A DNA stretch of 64,000 nt from Neobacillus dielmonensis (GCF_000612665.1 NZ_HG942076.1:1-64000); one strand, 5' to 3'; shown: positions 7,039-15,584, numbered from the stretch's first letter. The notes: generated by a model from the sequence alone, not told the origin. Made by a program: numbers and translations.

Positions 7039-8253
7039 TTATTTCAGCACTCCATGCGGGTCAATGACAAACTTCCTCGCCACGCCGCGATCAAACTCGC
7101 TATATGCACGTGGGGCCTCGTCCAGTGAAATCACGGTAGCATTTACGGCTTTGGCAATTTGGGCTTTGCCGCTAAGAATGGAATTCATCAGCTGGCGGTG
7201 ATATTGCATAACGGGTGTTTGGCCGGTGACGAAGGTATGAGCCTTAGCCCAGCCTAGCCCAATCCGAATTTTTAAAGAACCGATTTTCGCATCCTCATCA
7301 ATAGCGCCTGGGTCTCCAGTAACGTAGAGGCCAGGAATCCCTAATCGTCCACCCGCACGAGTAACCTGCATGATGGAGTTTAGGACAGTGGCAGGGGCCT
7401 CTCCATGATTTGGTCCATGACCATGGGCTTCAAAGCCAACGCAGTCAATGGCGCAATCCACTTCAGGCACTCCCAGAATTTGTTCAATCTGTTCTCCAAG
7501 ATTATCGTGCAGACTCAAGTTAACCGTCTCACAACCGAAACTTCTCGCTTGGCCAAGTCTCTCTTCATTCAGATCCCCAACAATTACAACCGATGCACCA
7601 AGCAGTTGGGCTGAGTGCGCAGCAGCAAGACCTACAGGACCTGCCCCGGCAACGTAAACGGTTGAACCTGTTTTAACACCAGCACTAACGGCACCGTGAT
7701 AGCCTGTTGGAAATATATCAGACAGCATCGTTAGATCACGGATTTTTTCCATTGCTTGGTCTTTATCAGGGAATTTCAGCAATTGGAAATCCGCATACGG
7801 AACCATCACATACTCCGATTGGCCGCCTACCCAGCCGCCCATGTCGACATAACCGTAAGCAGAACCCGGACGGTCTGGATTGACGTTCTCGCAAATATGG
7901 GTATTCTGTTCTTTACAGCTGCGGCACCTTCCACAGGCGATGTTAAACGGAACCGATACAAGGTCGCCTTTTTTGATAAACTCCACATCACGGCCAACTT
8001 CAACGACCTCACCGGTAATTTCATGGCCTAGTACAAGTCCGGATGGAGCAGTAGTCCGGCCGCGGACCATGTGCTGGTCGCTGCCGCAAATATTGGTGGT
8101 AACTACTTTCAAGATGACACCATGCTCACATTTACGGCCAACATTCAGCTTATTAACCCCCGGGCCATCCCTTAGAACCAAATCTGGATAGTCAATATCC
8201 CTCACTTCCACTTTTCCTGGACCAACATAAACAACTGCGCGATTGCCTGCCAT
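7039..8253 (-). CDS. fdhA: Zinc-dependent formaldehyde dehydrogenase, glutathione-independent type
   Basis: A 404-residue medium-chain alcohol dehydrogenase of the Pseudomonas putida formaldehyde dehydrogenase type, which oxidises formaldehyde to formate with NAD (family knowledge). Visible: catalytic zinc site NICGSDQH and GHEITGEV, structural zinc cysteines CGRCRSCKEQNTHIC, and nucleotide-binding GAGPVGLAAAH. The long GPNHGEAPATVLNS insert is typical of this subgroup. The frame opens at 8289, but AGGGGGAA lies 9 nt before ATG 8253 and the sigma-54 promoter would start RNA near 8285, so 8253 is chosen. The aquaporin gene follows; the divergent regulator gene encodes the likely activator. Confidence 0.9.
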   Translation of the reverse strand: MAGNRAVVYVGPGKVEVRDIDYPDLVLRDGPGVNKLNVGRKCEHGVILKVVTTNICGSDQHMVRGRTTAPSGLVLGHEITGEVVEVGRDVEFIKKGDLVSVPFNIACGRCRSCKEQNTHICENVNPDRPGSAYGYVDMGGWVGGQSEYVMVPYADFQLLKFPDKDQAMEKIRDLTMLSDIFPTGYHGAVSAGVKTGSTVYVAGAGPVGLAAAHSAQLLGASVVIVGDLNEERLGQARSFGCETVNLSLHDNLGEQIEQILGVPEVDCAIDCVGFEAHGHGPNHGEAPATVLNSIMQVTRAGGRLGIPGLYVTGDPGAIDEDAKIGSLKIRIGLGWAKAHTFVTGQTPVMQYHRQLMNSILSGKAQIAKAVNATVISLDEAPRAYSEFDRGVARKFVIDPHGVLK

Positions 8254-8295
8254 TAAAAAAATTCCCCCTTTTAAGAATGGTACATCCATAAATAA

Positions 8296-8312
8296 TGCAA
8301 GTACCGTGCCAA
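8296..8312 (-). promoter_or_regulatory. Sigma-54 promoter of fdhA
   Basis: On the minus strand, TTGGCACGGTACTTGCA matches the -24/-12 consensus TGGCAC-N5-TTGC exactly. It lies 43 bp before the fdhA start, with a sigma-54 activator gene encoded divergently upstream. Confidence 0.92.
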
Positions 8313-8354
8313 CTTAAAAAAGCCGTTAAAATAGCCTTTTCTTCCTAACCAAAT

Positions 8355-8391
8355 TTGTAGGTGTACCACAATGAAACAGAAATCGTCTCAT
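8355..8391. promoter_or_regulatory. Two dyads, candidate upstream activator sites
   Basis: TTGTAGGTGTACCACAA (8355-8371) is a 17-bp dyad with 7 of 8 pairs. Directly after it, TGAAAC (8372-8377) and GTCTCA (8385-8390) form a second dyad with 7-nt spacing. They lie 45-95 bp upstream of the -24 box, where activators of this class bind. Confidence 0.55.
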
Positions 8392-8443
8392 TTTGATACA
8401 ATCTATTGGAAGAAAATTCAAAATCACCGGTTTATGCTATAAT

Positions 8444-8505
8444 TGAAACAACGGGATGGTTCTTCTGCTTCATAAATTGAAGCAAAAGAACCATCCCCTG
8501 CACCA
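8444..8505. repeat. REP-like element, full copy with covarying arms
   Basis: tgaaacaacgggatggttct ... agaaccatcccctg. The core reads GGGATGGTTCT/AGAACCATCCC instead of GGGACGGTTCT/AGAACCGTCCC, a change on both arms that keeps the pairing. It lies between fdhA and its regulator, ending 22 bp before the regulator start. Confidence 0.85.
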
Positions 8506-8526
8506 ATTTTATGAGAGGTGGATTTG

Positions 8527-10293
8527 TTGCGATATCCTGTTGAGACTGTTGAGGCGGAGATGATTCGAAATTCATGGAAGCGGTGTCATTTAATCGGTTT
8601 AAATCCTGTGATTCCGTCTGGAAATCCGATAGTTGAGGCAAAACGGCTGGATCATGCAATGAAGGAGAACCATGATCTTCTTCAACAGGCAGTGCCTGTC
8701 CTGGAAAAATTTTTTCCGAAGTTAAAATTGATGCGGCAGGTTGCCGTATTGGTTGACCGAAATGGAATCATCATCCATGCGATTGGAAATCCTGAACTCT
8801 TACATACAGCAAATACCATTCATTTAAGCTTGGGGGCCAATTGGAACGAACGGTCAATGGGGACGAACGCCATAAGTGTTTCCTTAATCGAGAAAAGGCC
8901 GATTCAAGTCAGAGGAAATGAGCATTTTTATAGTGATGCCCATTTTTTAGCGTGTTCAGCGGCCCCGATTTACACACCTTCAGGAGAACTCGTAGGCGTA
9001 ATTAACATCAGCAGTCGAATCGAAGATCACCATCCCATGAACCTGCAGCTTGCCTGTATGACGGCAGAATTAATTCAAGATAAATTGCTGATCGAAAGAA
9101 ACCAAGCAGAGAAGCTCGTTTTGCAAAAGGAAATGGATATATTATCAGACCAACTGCCTTACCCGGCCTTGTTGTTGGACCAAGATGAACGGATTATTCA
9201 GGCCAACCAAGCGGCCCGAAAGTTTTTAGGAAATCAATGCCTTGGAGACCAGCTTCACCGGAAAAATCATTTTAAGATGGTAGAGATTTATGACGACCGC
9301 AGTCGATTCTGGGGTTCTGTGGCCGTCAGCCGTCCAAAACTGCCTCCTAACTCGTTGACCCAGTTACACACTTTTGATGATGTGGCCGGACAATGTCGGA
9401 GGATCTTAGAGACGAAAGAATTAGGAAAAAAAGTATCATTTACCCATTTGCCTATTTTACTAATTGGAGAAAGTGGGACAGGCAAGGAATTAATGGCCCA
9501 GTCGATTCATTCACACGGGCCATTACGTGAAGGTCCCTTCATTGCCGTCAATTGCAGTGCGATTCCTGAGAGCCTGATTGAGAGTGAATGGTTTGGGTAT
9601 GAGCCCGGGGCATTTACCGGAGCTAGCCGGCGTGGCAGTATCGGGAAATTTGAGGCAGCCAATGGCGGGACGATTTTTCTAGATGAAATCGGCGATATGT
9701 CTCTACGGGCACAAGCTGCCCTGCTGCGGGTGCTTCAGGAAAAAGTAATTACCCCTGTCGGGAGTACCAAAAATAAATCCATTGATGTGAGGGTGATCCC
9801 GGCCACTCATCGAAATTTAATTGAAGAAATCCAGGCCGGCAGGTTTCGGTCCGATTTATATTACCGGTTAAAGGGAATCCAAATCAACCTCCCCGCATTA
9901 CGGGACCGTCAAGACCTGCCCTTTTTAGCTGAGTTTTTTTTACAAAAAATGAATTACCCCATAACAACCTTATCCAAATCGGCCGTTGATAAGCTAACAA
10001 ACTATAGCTGGCCGGGGAATATTCGCGAACTCAGGAATGTGTTAATGCAAGCTGCCTTTTTAGCAGATGGACAGCCGTTATCCGCCAAGCATATCATCTT
10101 CGAAAAAGGACTAACGGAACCAGCAGAAAATCAACCAAACCCAACCATAACGTTAGAAGACACTGAAAAACTAACCATCAAAAAGGCCCTGCAACAAACA
10201 GAATGGAACATCAGCAAAGCAGCAAAACTCCTCAAAATCAGCCGAAGCACTCTTTACCGAAAAATCAACGAGTATAACATTCAGCCATTTTAA
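8527..10293 (+). CDS. Sigma-54-dependent activator, AcoR/Fis family
   Basis: About 588 residues. Order: N-terminal GAF-like sensor (about residues 60-190), PAS-like segment (LPYPALLLDQDERIIQANQA), AAA+ domain with Walker A GESGTGKE, the sigma-54-contacting GAFTGA loop and Walker B IFLDEIGD, then a Fis-type helix-turn-helix (NISKAAKLLKISRSTLYRKI). The GAF-PAS-AAA-Fis layout is that of AcoR. The frame opens with GTG 8518, but GAGAGGTGG at 8513-8521 makes TTG 8527 the better start. It is divergent from fdhA, whose promoter is of the sigma-54 type, so it very likely activates fdhA and the aquaporin gene. The inducer is inferred to be formaldehyde or a related compound. Confidence 0.9.
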   Translation: MRYPVETVEAEMIRNSWKRCHLIGLNPVIPSGNPIVEAKRLDHAMKENHDLLQQAVPVLEKFFPKLKLMRQVAVLVDRNGIIIHAIGNPELLHTANTIHLSLGANWNERSMGTNAISVSLIEKRPIQVRGNEHFYSDAHFLACSAAPIYTPSGELVGVINISSRIEDHHPMNLQLACMTAELIQDKLLIERNQAEKLVLQKEMDILSDQLPYPALLLDQDERIIQANQAARKFLGNQCLGDQLHRKNHFKMVEIYDDRSRFWGSVAVSRPKLPPNSLTQLHTFDDVAGQCRRILETKELGKKVSFTHLPILLIGESGTGKELMAQSIHSHGPLREGPFIAVNCSAIPESLIESEWFGYEPGAFTGASRRGSIGKFEAANGGTIFLDEIGDMSLRAQAALLRVLQEKVITPVGSTKNKSIDVRVIPATHRNLIEEIQAGRFRSDLYYRLKGIQINLPALRDRQDLPFLAEFFLQKMNYPITTLSKSAVDKLTNYSWPGNIRELRNVLMQAAFLADGQPLSAKHIIFEKGLTEPAENQPNPTITLEDTEKLTIKKALQQTEWNISKAAKLLKISRSTLYRKINEYNIQPF

Positions 10294-10371
10294 AGAGAAT
10301 CGAAAACCAAATGATTTTTACAAATTCAACTACTATAAGGTATAAAACTTTCAGAAATCAGGGATGAGAAA

Positions 10372-10512
10372 TTGAAATTTAAAGAAAAAAAGAAGCGAAA
10401 AAAGAAAAAATGGAACTGGATTCTCGAACTCGTCGATCTGTTCGAAGTAATCGGACAGCTCTTATTATGGCTCGTACATGGAGCTGTCAGGTTACTAGCC
10501 AAACTATTTTAG
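10372..10512 (+). CDS. Small cationic membrane-associated protein
   Basis: A 46-residue frame starting at TTG 10372. It has a strongly basic N-terminus (11 Lys/Arg within the first 13 residues) followed by an amphipathic or membrane helix (WILELVDLFEVIGQLLLWLV). The upstream site GGGATGAG is only moderate. The stop TAG directly abuts a full REP-like element (tag-tgaaac). Similar Lys-rich plus single-helix small proteins occur in Bacillus, but I do not recognise a named family. An overlapping longer frame at 10410 is a shadow. Confidence 0.55.
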   Translation: MKFKEKKKRKKKKWNWILELVDLFEVIGQLLLWLVHGAVRLLAKLF

Positions 10513-10576
10513 TGAAACAAAGGGACGGTTCTCGTGCTGCCAAAAATGATGCACAAGAACCGTCCCCGCGTTTCAC
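10512..10576. repeat. REP-like element, full copy
   Basis: Complete palindrome, gtgaaac ... gggacggttctcgtgc ... gcacaagaaccgtccc ... gtttcac. It fills the gap between two convergent genes: the left gene's TAG touches it, and the right gene's TGA (10573-10575) is part of it. Inner arms GTGC/GCAC are complementary and differ from other copies. Confidence 0.92.
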
Positions 10577-11367
10577 TTCCAAGGAATCAGTATTCGTTCG
10601 AGCCATTGCAGGCCTCTGTTAAAAAGTAACCCCAATAGAGATAAGATTAGGACACCGGCCATGAGTTTAGTGGTGATCATGAGGTTGCCGTAGTGCAGGA
10701 CCATGGCGCCGATTCCGTATTGGGCGGCGATCATTTCAGCTGAGACGAGCAGCAATAGGGCTGTTCCAGCTGCTAGCTTTAAGCCGGCAAAAATCGTCGG
10801 CAGTGCTCCTGGCAAAATCACTTTCCGAATCACGTTCACATGGTTGGAACCAAAGGTAACGGCCGCTTTAATCAGAATCGGATCGACACTTTTTACACCG
10901 GAAAAGGTATTAATCAATACCGGAAAAAACACCCCAAGTGCAATAATCGCCACCTTTGGCATTTCCCCAATCCCAAACCAAAGAATAATTAACGGCAATA
11001 AAGCTATTTTAGGAATCGGATAGATGGCATACACAATCGGAGTAAAAATTGCATCCGCCCGCTTCGAGAAACCAAGCATCAGCCCGACAAGAATCCCGAA
11101 TACCGCCCCAATGGCATAGCCTCCCAAGATCCGGTACAGGCTGGCCATAAAGTTTTTAAACAGCTCGCCGCTGCTAATCAATTGCCAGCCATCCATGATA
11201 ATGGCGGAAGGTGCCGGCAAAAACAGCGGCGGCACAATGTTCAACCGGCAGACGAGCTCCCAGAGAACAAGCAGCCCAACAATCCCCGCAACGGAAACAT
11301 AACCGGGTATCTGTTTTTCAAGAAAAGCAACACGGTTTTTGATGACTTTCTTCGTCGTCGGTTCCAT
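10573..11367 (-). CDS. ABC transporter permease, SsuC/TauC family
   Basis: A 264-residue membrane protein with about six helices and the EAA-like loop of nitrate/sulfonate/taurine permeases (near ALPTIFAGLKLAAGTALLLLV). AGGAGG before ATG; only 3 bp separate it from the upstream ATPase gene. With the ATPase and the lipoprotein it forms a three-gene importer. The substrate class (sulfonate, taurine, nitrate, pyrimidine precursor) cannot be fixed from sequence. Confidence 0.85.
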   Translation of the reverse strand: MEPTTKKVIKNRVAFLEKQIPGYVSVAGIVGLLVLWELVCRLNIVPPLFLPAPSAIIMDGWQLISSGELFKNFMASLYRILGGYAIGAVFGILVGLMLGFSKRADAIFTPIVYAIYPIPKIALLPLIILWFGIGEMPKVAIIALGVFFPVLINTFSGVKSVDPILIKAAVTFGSNHVNVIRKVILPGALPTIFAGLKLAAGTALLLLVSAEMIAAQYGIGAMVLHYGNLMITTKLMAGVLILSLLGLLFNRGLQWLERILIPWK

Positions 11368-11370
11368 CGA

Positions 11371-12144
11371 TTAGGCCTCCTTTATCGCTGCTTGAGCGTC
11401 ATGGCGGATCAAATTCCAAATCTGGTCGGAATAACGCTCAAATTGCTGGCGATATTTTTCTTGGTCACGGCCCATTCTCGGTAAATCAATCTTGATAATC
11501 TCTTTGATTTCCCCAGGATGCCGTGACAGGACAATCACACGGTCCGCCAAATAGACGGCTTCTTGAATGTTATGGGTCACATAAAGGGTGCTTAATTTTG
11601 TCCGATTCCAAATCGTTAGCAATTCTTCCTGCATAATTGTTCGAGTCTGCGCATCCAAGGCTGAAAAGGGTTCGTCCATCAGAAGTAAATCGGGCTCCAC
11701 CGCAAGGGCGCGGGCAATCCCCGCCCGTTGCTTCATACCGCCTGACAGCTGTTTCGGATACGCCTTCTCAAAGCCGGTCAGCCCTACCATATCAATGTAA
11801 TGCTGGCCAATTTCCTGACACTCCTTTTTGCTTGCGCCTCGCTCCTCCAGCCCATAAATGACATTCTGATACACGGTCCGCCATGGCAGGAGGGCAATTT
11901 CCTGAAACACAATGCCTAGGGTTGGATCTTTGTCCTGCTTTCCTTCAAAATAAACCTCTCCCTGACTCGGGGACAGCAACCCCCCTACGATATTCAGCAG
12001 GGTCGATTTGCCGCAGCCACTCGGGCCAACCAAAACAACAAACTCTTGTTCTTCAATAGAAAAGTTAATATTTTTCAGTGCGGTTACTTCCTTCTTTTTG
12101 GCATCACCGAACCGTTTTTCCACATTATCAATGACTATTCTCAT
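11371..12144 (-). CDS. ABC transporter ATP-binding protein, SsuB/TauB family
   Basis: A 257-residue ATPase with Walker A GPSGCGKST, Q-loop VFQE, signature LSGGMKQRAGIARAL, Walker B LLLMDEPFSALD and H-loop YVTHNI. The extended FQEIALLPWRTV region is typical of the NrtD/SsuB/TauB group. Start ATG follows GGAAGTG. It is the middle gene of the binding protein-ATPase-permease operon. Confidence 0.88.
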   Translation of the reverse strand: MRIVIDNVEKRFGDAKKKEVTALKNINFSIEEQEFVVLVGPSGCGKSTLLNIVGGLLSPSQGEVYFEGKQDKDPTLGIVFQEIALLPWRTVYQNVIYGLEERGASKKECQEIGQHYIDMVGLTGFEKAYPKQLSGGMKQRAGIARALAVEPDLLLMDEPFSALDAQTRTIMQEELLTIWNRTKLSTLYVTHNIQEAVYLADRVIVLSRHPGEIKEIIKIDLPRMGRDQEKYRQQFERYSDQIWNLIRHDAQAAIKEA

Positions 12145-12156
12145 GTTGACACTTCC

Positions 12157-13212
12157 TTATTGCTGTTTCAATGCATCCTCAAGCAATTTTGTATTGACGA
12201 TTTCTTTAGCATCGATGGCCTTATCAATCAGCTTTTCTTTTGCATACCAGTCGATTTGCGTTTGGATATCCTTCTCTAGCAATTTACCATCCGGATCCAT
12301 ATAAGGGAGACCTTTTTTAATCAGTTCTGGGTCTTGATCGACATATTTGGCAATGATATTGACCACTTCATCGTAATTCTTCCCTGGAACCACTTTTCCG
12401 TCTTTAGTGGTTAGGACAGCATCATAATAGTAACGAGTTGCCTTTGCATATGCTTTTAAAAAGCGAACGGCTGCATCTTTATTATCGGCAAACTTCGGTG
12501 AGTAGAAAATACCGGAAGTTTGGTAGTCCATTTCATCCCCTACTTGGGTAATCACTTTTCCATAACCTTCTGCCACAACATTGGAAATGTTAGGCTCATT
12601 TAAGATAACAGCATCGACTTGCTTGCTTTTCAATGCCTCCATCAGACCTTGAATGCTGTTAAGCGGTACTAATTGAACATCCTTTAAAGAAAGTCCATTT
12701 TTTTCTAAAATTCGGCCCGCCATATAGTGGAAGGTAGAGCCAGTTTGGGTAATGCCGATTTTCTTGCCTTTTAAATCTTTAGGTGAGCTGACACTCGAAT
12801 CCTTTGGCACTAGCAGGGCAGAAGATGAAAACCCTTTTGCTTCACGGCCTTTGTCCGCCACGATCCATAGCTTTTGTCCGCCTGCCACCATATTGTAAAG
12901 ACTCGCAGTGATTCCGGTTGCCCCTACATCGACACTGCCTCCCGCTGTTGCAACGGCGATTGGCTGGGCTGCCTCAAACCATTTGACATTCGCTTTAATG
13001 CCTTCATCTTCAAAAAATCCTTTGTCAATCGCTATAAATAATGGTGCCGAACTCGTTAACTTTAACATTCCAATATCAACAGAAACCTCTTTAGCCGACT
13101 TTTCTCCTGAACCCTTAGATTCACTCCCCTTGTCCTCCTGCTGTCCACAGCCAACTAGAACAAGCGCCAGCGTCATCACAACCGCTAAGAGCCGTAAAAC
13201 TTTTTGCTTCAT
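12157..13212 (-). CDS. Substrate-binding lipoprotein, NMT1/SsuA-like
   Basis: A 351-residue exported lipoprotein with lipobox VLVGC. The mature part has the SsuA/TauA/NMT1 fold features: an early segment DIGMLKLTSSAPLFIAIDKGFFEDEGI, the GSVDVGATG motif and KGKKIGITQTGSTFHYM. GTG 13215 and ATG 13212 are both possible starts; GGAGG lies 9 nt before the ATG. It is the first gene of the importer operon, and a TATAAT box (complement of 13247-13252) lies about 35 bp upstream. Ligand unknown. Confidence 0.85.
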   Translation of the reverse strand: MKQKVLRLLAVVMTLALVLVGCGQQEDKGSESKGSGEKSAKEVSVDIGMLKLTSSAPLFIAIDKGFFEDEGIKANVKWFEAAQPIAVATAGGSVDVGATGITASLYNMVAGGQKLWIVADKGREAKGFSSSALLVPKDSSVSSPKDLKGKKIGITQTGSTFHYMAGRILEKNGLSLKDVQLVPLNSIQGLMEALKSKQVDAVILNEPNISNVVAEGYGKVITQVGDEMDYQTSGIFYSPKFADNKDAAVRFLKAYAKATRYYYDAVLTTKDGKVVPGKNYDEVVNIIAKYVDQDPELIKKGLPYMDPDGKLLEKDIQTQIDWYAKEKLIDKAIDAKEIVNTKLLEDALKQQ

Positions 13213-13301
13213 CACGTTAAACCTCCAAAGTATAGTAATCCCCTCTATTATAACGCAGCTACCCGCAAATTCGACATAATTTTCTAAAAAAACTGCAAAT
13301 A

Positions 13302-13328
13302 GAAGCAGAGGAACAGTTCTCCTGCTTC
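13302..13328. repeat. Short palindrome related to the REP-like family
   Basis: gaagcag-aggaacagttctc-ctgcttc: only the inner arms of the family joined together, with the GGGAC part missing. Probably a degenerate or deleted copy. Confidence 0.6.
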
Positions 13329-13407
13329 ATTTTAGTCTTGTCTAACGGCTTAAGTAAAGTGGCTTTAGGGGAACATGTCTTGCCAATTAGCCTTTTGTTT
13401 CAAAAAA

Positions 13408-13439
13408 ACAGCTAGACTCCCATTAAAAAGTCTAGCTGT
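13408..13439 (-). terminator. Terminator of the Asp-rich repeat protein gene
   Basis: Perfect 11-bp stem acagctagact (13408-13418) / agtctagctgt (13429-13439), followed on the minus strand by a T run (complement of 13402-13408). Confidence 0.85.
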
Positions 13440-13447
13440 CTCTGTTA

Positions 13448-13777
13448 CTATACATTTAAATAATTTCTAGCTAGTGCCTCATCCATATAATCAGTTGAGC
13501 CGTTGCCGTCCAAGTCAACATTCAATTGTGTCGCTCCAGGCATCGTTGTTTCAAAGCGGTCAATCACCGAGTTATGGTCCAAATCTGCCTGAAATTGGTC
13601 AAATTGTAAATCGTGATTAAGGTCATTTTGAAATTGGTCCCAAATTCCATCATGATTAAGGTCGTGTAAAGAAAAGTCACCATGATGGGTTAGCTCATAC
13701 ATTTGCAAATCATGCGCGTCAACTTGGTGATCAAAATCGACATCCCAGTCATGAAACGGGTCTAAATCTATTGGCAT
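13448..13777 (-). CDS. Asp-rich protein with EF-hand-like calcium-loop repeats
   Basis: A 109-residue very acidic protein. Loops of the type D-x-[ND]-x-[DN]-x-x-x-D recur with about 13-residue spacing: DLNHDGIWDQF, DLNHDLQFDQF, DLDHNSVIDRF and DLDGNGSTDYM, with a looser one near the start (DVDFDHQVDAHD). These resemble thrombospondin type 3, dockerin or EF-hand calcium loops. No signal peptide is visible, so it is probably cytoplasmic unless exported by other means. A GTG 9 nt upstream is possible; ATG 13777 sits better behind AGAAAGAG. Calcium binding is inferred. Confidence 0.7.
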   Translation of the reverse strand: MPIDLDPFHDWDVDFDHQVDAHDLQMYELTHHGDFSLHDLNHDGIWDQFQNDLNHDLQFDQFQADLDHNSVIDRFETTMPGATQLNVDLDGNGSTDYMDEALARNYLNV

Positions 13778-13801
13778 ATCAATCACTCTTTCTACTATAG
13801 T

Positions 13802-14707
13802 TTATTTAAAAAAGTTGCCTATTCTATTAACCGTTTGAGATATTTTTTTGGACTGTTCTTCCAATACATGCTCGATCGTATGGTCAACTCTCACACCAAG
13901 GTCCAATTTATAGGAATACTTAAACTCCTTGTATGGGCATTTCCAGGAAAGCTGGTCCATGTTTTCATTTATACGCTGCAGATTTTCTCTCTCTGTTTCT
14001 TCTTGTTTGGCGTCACTCTTTAAAATAGAAGCCAGTTCTTCATGAGCAGGCAAGAAGCCCAGCTTGCGAGAGATGTTCAAGGCCCGAATAGAAAGCTGGT
14101 TCCTATCAGCGGTTTTGTACATTTGGGCCAAATAAAAGAAGTATTCTGCGCGGTCTGCTTCTTCTCGTTCTTTTTCAATAGCCAGTGACATGTTTTTAAT
14201 CGCATGTTTTAAAAAGGTCTCGCGCTCATCTCCAGTTTTTAAAACAGCTAAGTAGTATTGAGCCTTTGCGTAGATCGCCAGTTCGGATACAGAAGCTGTC
14301 TTTTCTTTTATCTTTTTGGAAACTAGCGAAAATATCATCAGTAAACATTTTTTTGGATCAAATTTTTCATATTCATCATCTATTGTATTTAAGCCAGTCG
14401 ATAGCCCCTTGCCTACAATAAAGCCAATTGGGTTGATAACACCTCTGGCTACAGACACTCCACCCTTTAAATGACGATGGGTTAGAAACGCTTCATAATA
14501 AAATAACCAATATATAGGGTTGTTTGGCTCTTCCTTTAATAATTTTTGCACTTTTCCTAATCCTGAAACGCCTTGTGTGGCATCCCCAATGATACTAATA
14601 ATAGGCAACTTCGATAACTCCGTCTTTGCCGTACGTGAAAAAGCACCTAATTTCTTTTTATTATCTTCGGTTAAAACCTCTTTTTTCAAATCACCCCAAA
14701 AACCCAT
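13802..14707 (-). CDS. Hypothetical protein with TPR-like helical repeats
   Basis: A 301-residue soluble protein of unknown function. The middle (about residues 70-230) reads as alternating helices of the TPR/SEL1 kind (NPIYWLFYYEAFL, AIYAKAQYYLAVLKTG, AEYFFYLAQMYKTADRNQLSIRAL). The C-terminus ends with a basic-amphipathic stretch (KKISQTVNRIGNFFK). It lies 24 bp upstream of the Asp-rich repeat gene in the same direction, so the two may be co-transcribed. No family name is offered. Confidence 0.65.
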   Translation of the reverse strand: MGFWGDLKKEVLTEDNKKKLGAFSRTAKTELSKLPIISIIGDATQGVSGLGKVQKLLKEEPNNPIYWLFYYEAFLTHRHLKGGVSVARGVINPIGFIVGKGLSTGLNTIDDEYEKFDPKKCLLMIFSLVSKKIKEKTASVSELAIYAKAQYYLAVLKTGDERETFLKHAIKNMSLAIEKEREEADRAEYFFYLAQMYKTADRNQLSIRALNISRKLGFLPAHEELASILKSDAKQEETERENLQRINENMDQLSWKCPYKEFKYSYKLDLGVRVDHTIEHVLEEQSKKISQTVNRIGNFFK

Positions 14708-14920
14708 CTATCCAACCCCTTGTAGAATAGTCAGTTCAGTCGTGTTGCACTATTCATTTTCCCATCGATTTTCCATAAAAACAATTACTTACATTATTTA
14801 ACATGTGATATATTCTAACATCCCATATGTATGATCGGCTGCGTTCTATAAAAGGTTTTATTATTTTCCAAAAAAAGGAAACTGATGTCCATTCCCATCC
14901 CGGATTACTTAGATTCAAAA

Positions 14921-14952
14921 AGAAGAACCTAGCGAGTCAGCCTGGTTCTTCT
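14921..14952. terminator. Hairpin at the end of the small hypothetical gene
   Basis: AGAAGAACC (14921-14929) pairs perfectly with GGTTCTTCT (14944-14952). The stop codon of the leftward frame (14937) lies in the loop. The stem contains AGAACC/GGTTCT and may be a worn REP-like copy rather than a true terminator. Confidence 0.5.
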
Positions 14953-15179
14953 AGATCGGCGGTGAATATTCCACCCAGATAGGACGCGTGTTCAAGATAC
15001 TGCTGCACAAATTCCTCTAAAGACATGGGTATGCCTGTGTCCTCCAGCCAATAATCATAACTCACAGCAATACTCCGCTTAATCAAATCATTATAAAGCC
15101 ACTTATTTGCTAGTGGATGGTCCAGACTGGCTAGAACACTTTCAACTTCCATTTTTCTGGATATGCCCAACACCCCCAA
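14937..15179 (-). CDS. Hypothetical small protein
   Basis: An 80-residue frame starting with TTG 15179 (or ATG 15152). The composition is protein-like (NKWLYNDLIKRSIAVSYDYW, GIPMSLEEFVQQYLEHASYL), but no good ribosome binding site precedes either start and a REP-like copy lies just upstream. It may be the 3' part of a gene truncated by the repeat. No family recognised. Confidence 0.4.
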   Translation of the reverse strand: MGVLGISRKMEVESVLASLDHPLANKWLYNDLIKRSIAVSYDYWLEDTGIPMSLEEFVQQYLEHASYLGGIFTADLEEPG

Positions 15180-15185
15180 TCGTTC

Positions 15186-15223
15186 TGAAGCAGGGGACGG
15201 TCTCCTGCTTCACTATGTTTCAC
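15186..15223. repeat. REP-like element, rearranged short copy
   Basis: tgaagcaggggacggtctcc then tgcttcac...tgtttcac. It combines the outer arm TGAAGC, the core GGGGACGG-TCTCC and the outer arm GCTTCAC without a second core. Confidence 0.75.
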
Positions 15224-15584
15224 TGAAAATTTAAAATTGCATTATTTTTGCGGGCAATATTTTTTCAGTATAACTTCGTCGGACGCAGCAGTTGTTTACT
15301 TTCAGGTAGTTTGCATTAAAAAAACCACTCTGGCTGTATACTAGTATTACAAAACCGTTTTTTGAATCTTTTTATTTCTAGGTTTCACATTTTATAAAAA
15401 GTAAGACTGTGCTACTATCTATCAGTATGTTTTCCAAAAAAACACAAATTCATGTTTACCAATAAGTGCTTGTTGTGGCCAATTGCCAATTGAATATATA
15501 TTGAAAGGGAAACAAATGCTTGAAATGCGAAAACTCCACTTTATGAAATGAACATGGTCAATAGATGACTGTAGGAGATGGGAT
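15224..15584. other. Intergenic, promoter region of the GGDEF-EAL gene
   Basis: About 360 bp, AT-rich, without a credible gene. A doubled CAATTG motif (CAATTGCCAATTG, 15480-15492) lies about 95 bp before the next start. No convincing sigma-A promoter could be picked by eye. Confidence 0.4.

Noticed and set aside
8432..8659. Leftward 75-residue frame in the activator gene start
   Set aside because: Shadow of the activator coding sequence and the REP-like element.
10410..10622. 70-residue rightward frame
   Set aside because: Overlaps the better small cationic protein in another frame, crosses the REP-like element and enters the convergent permease gene.
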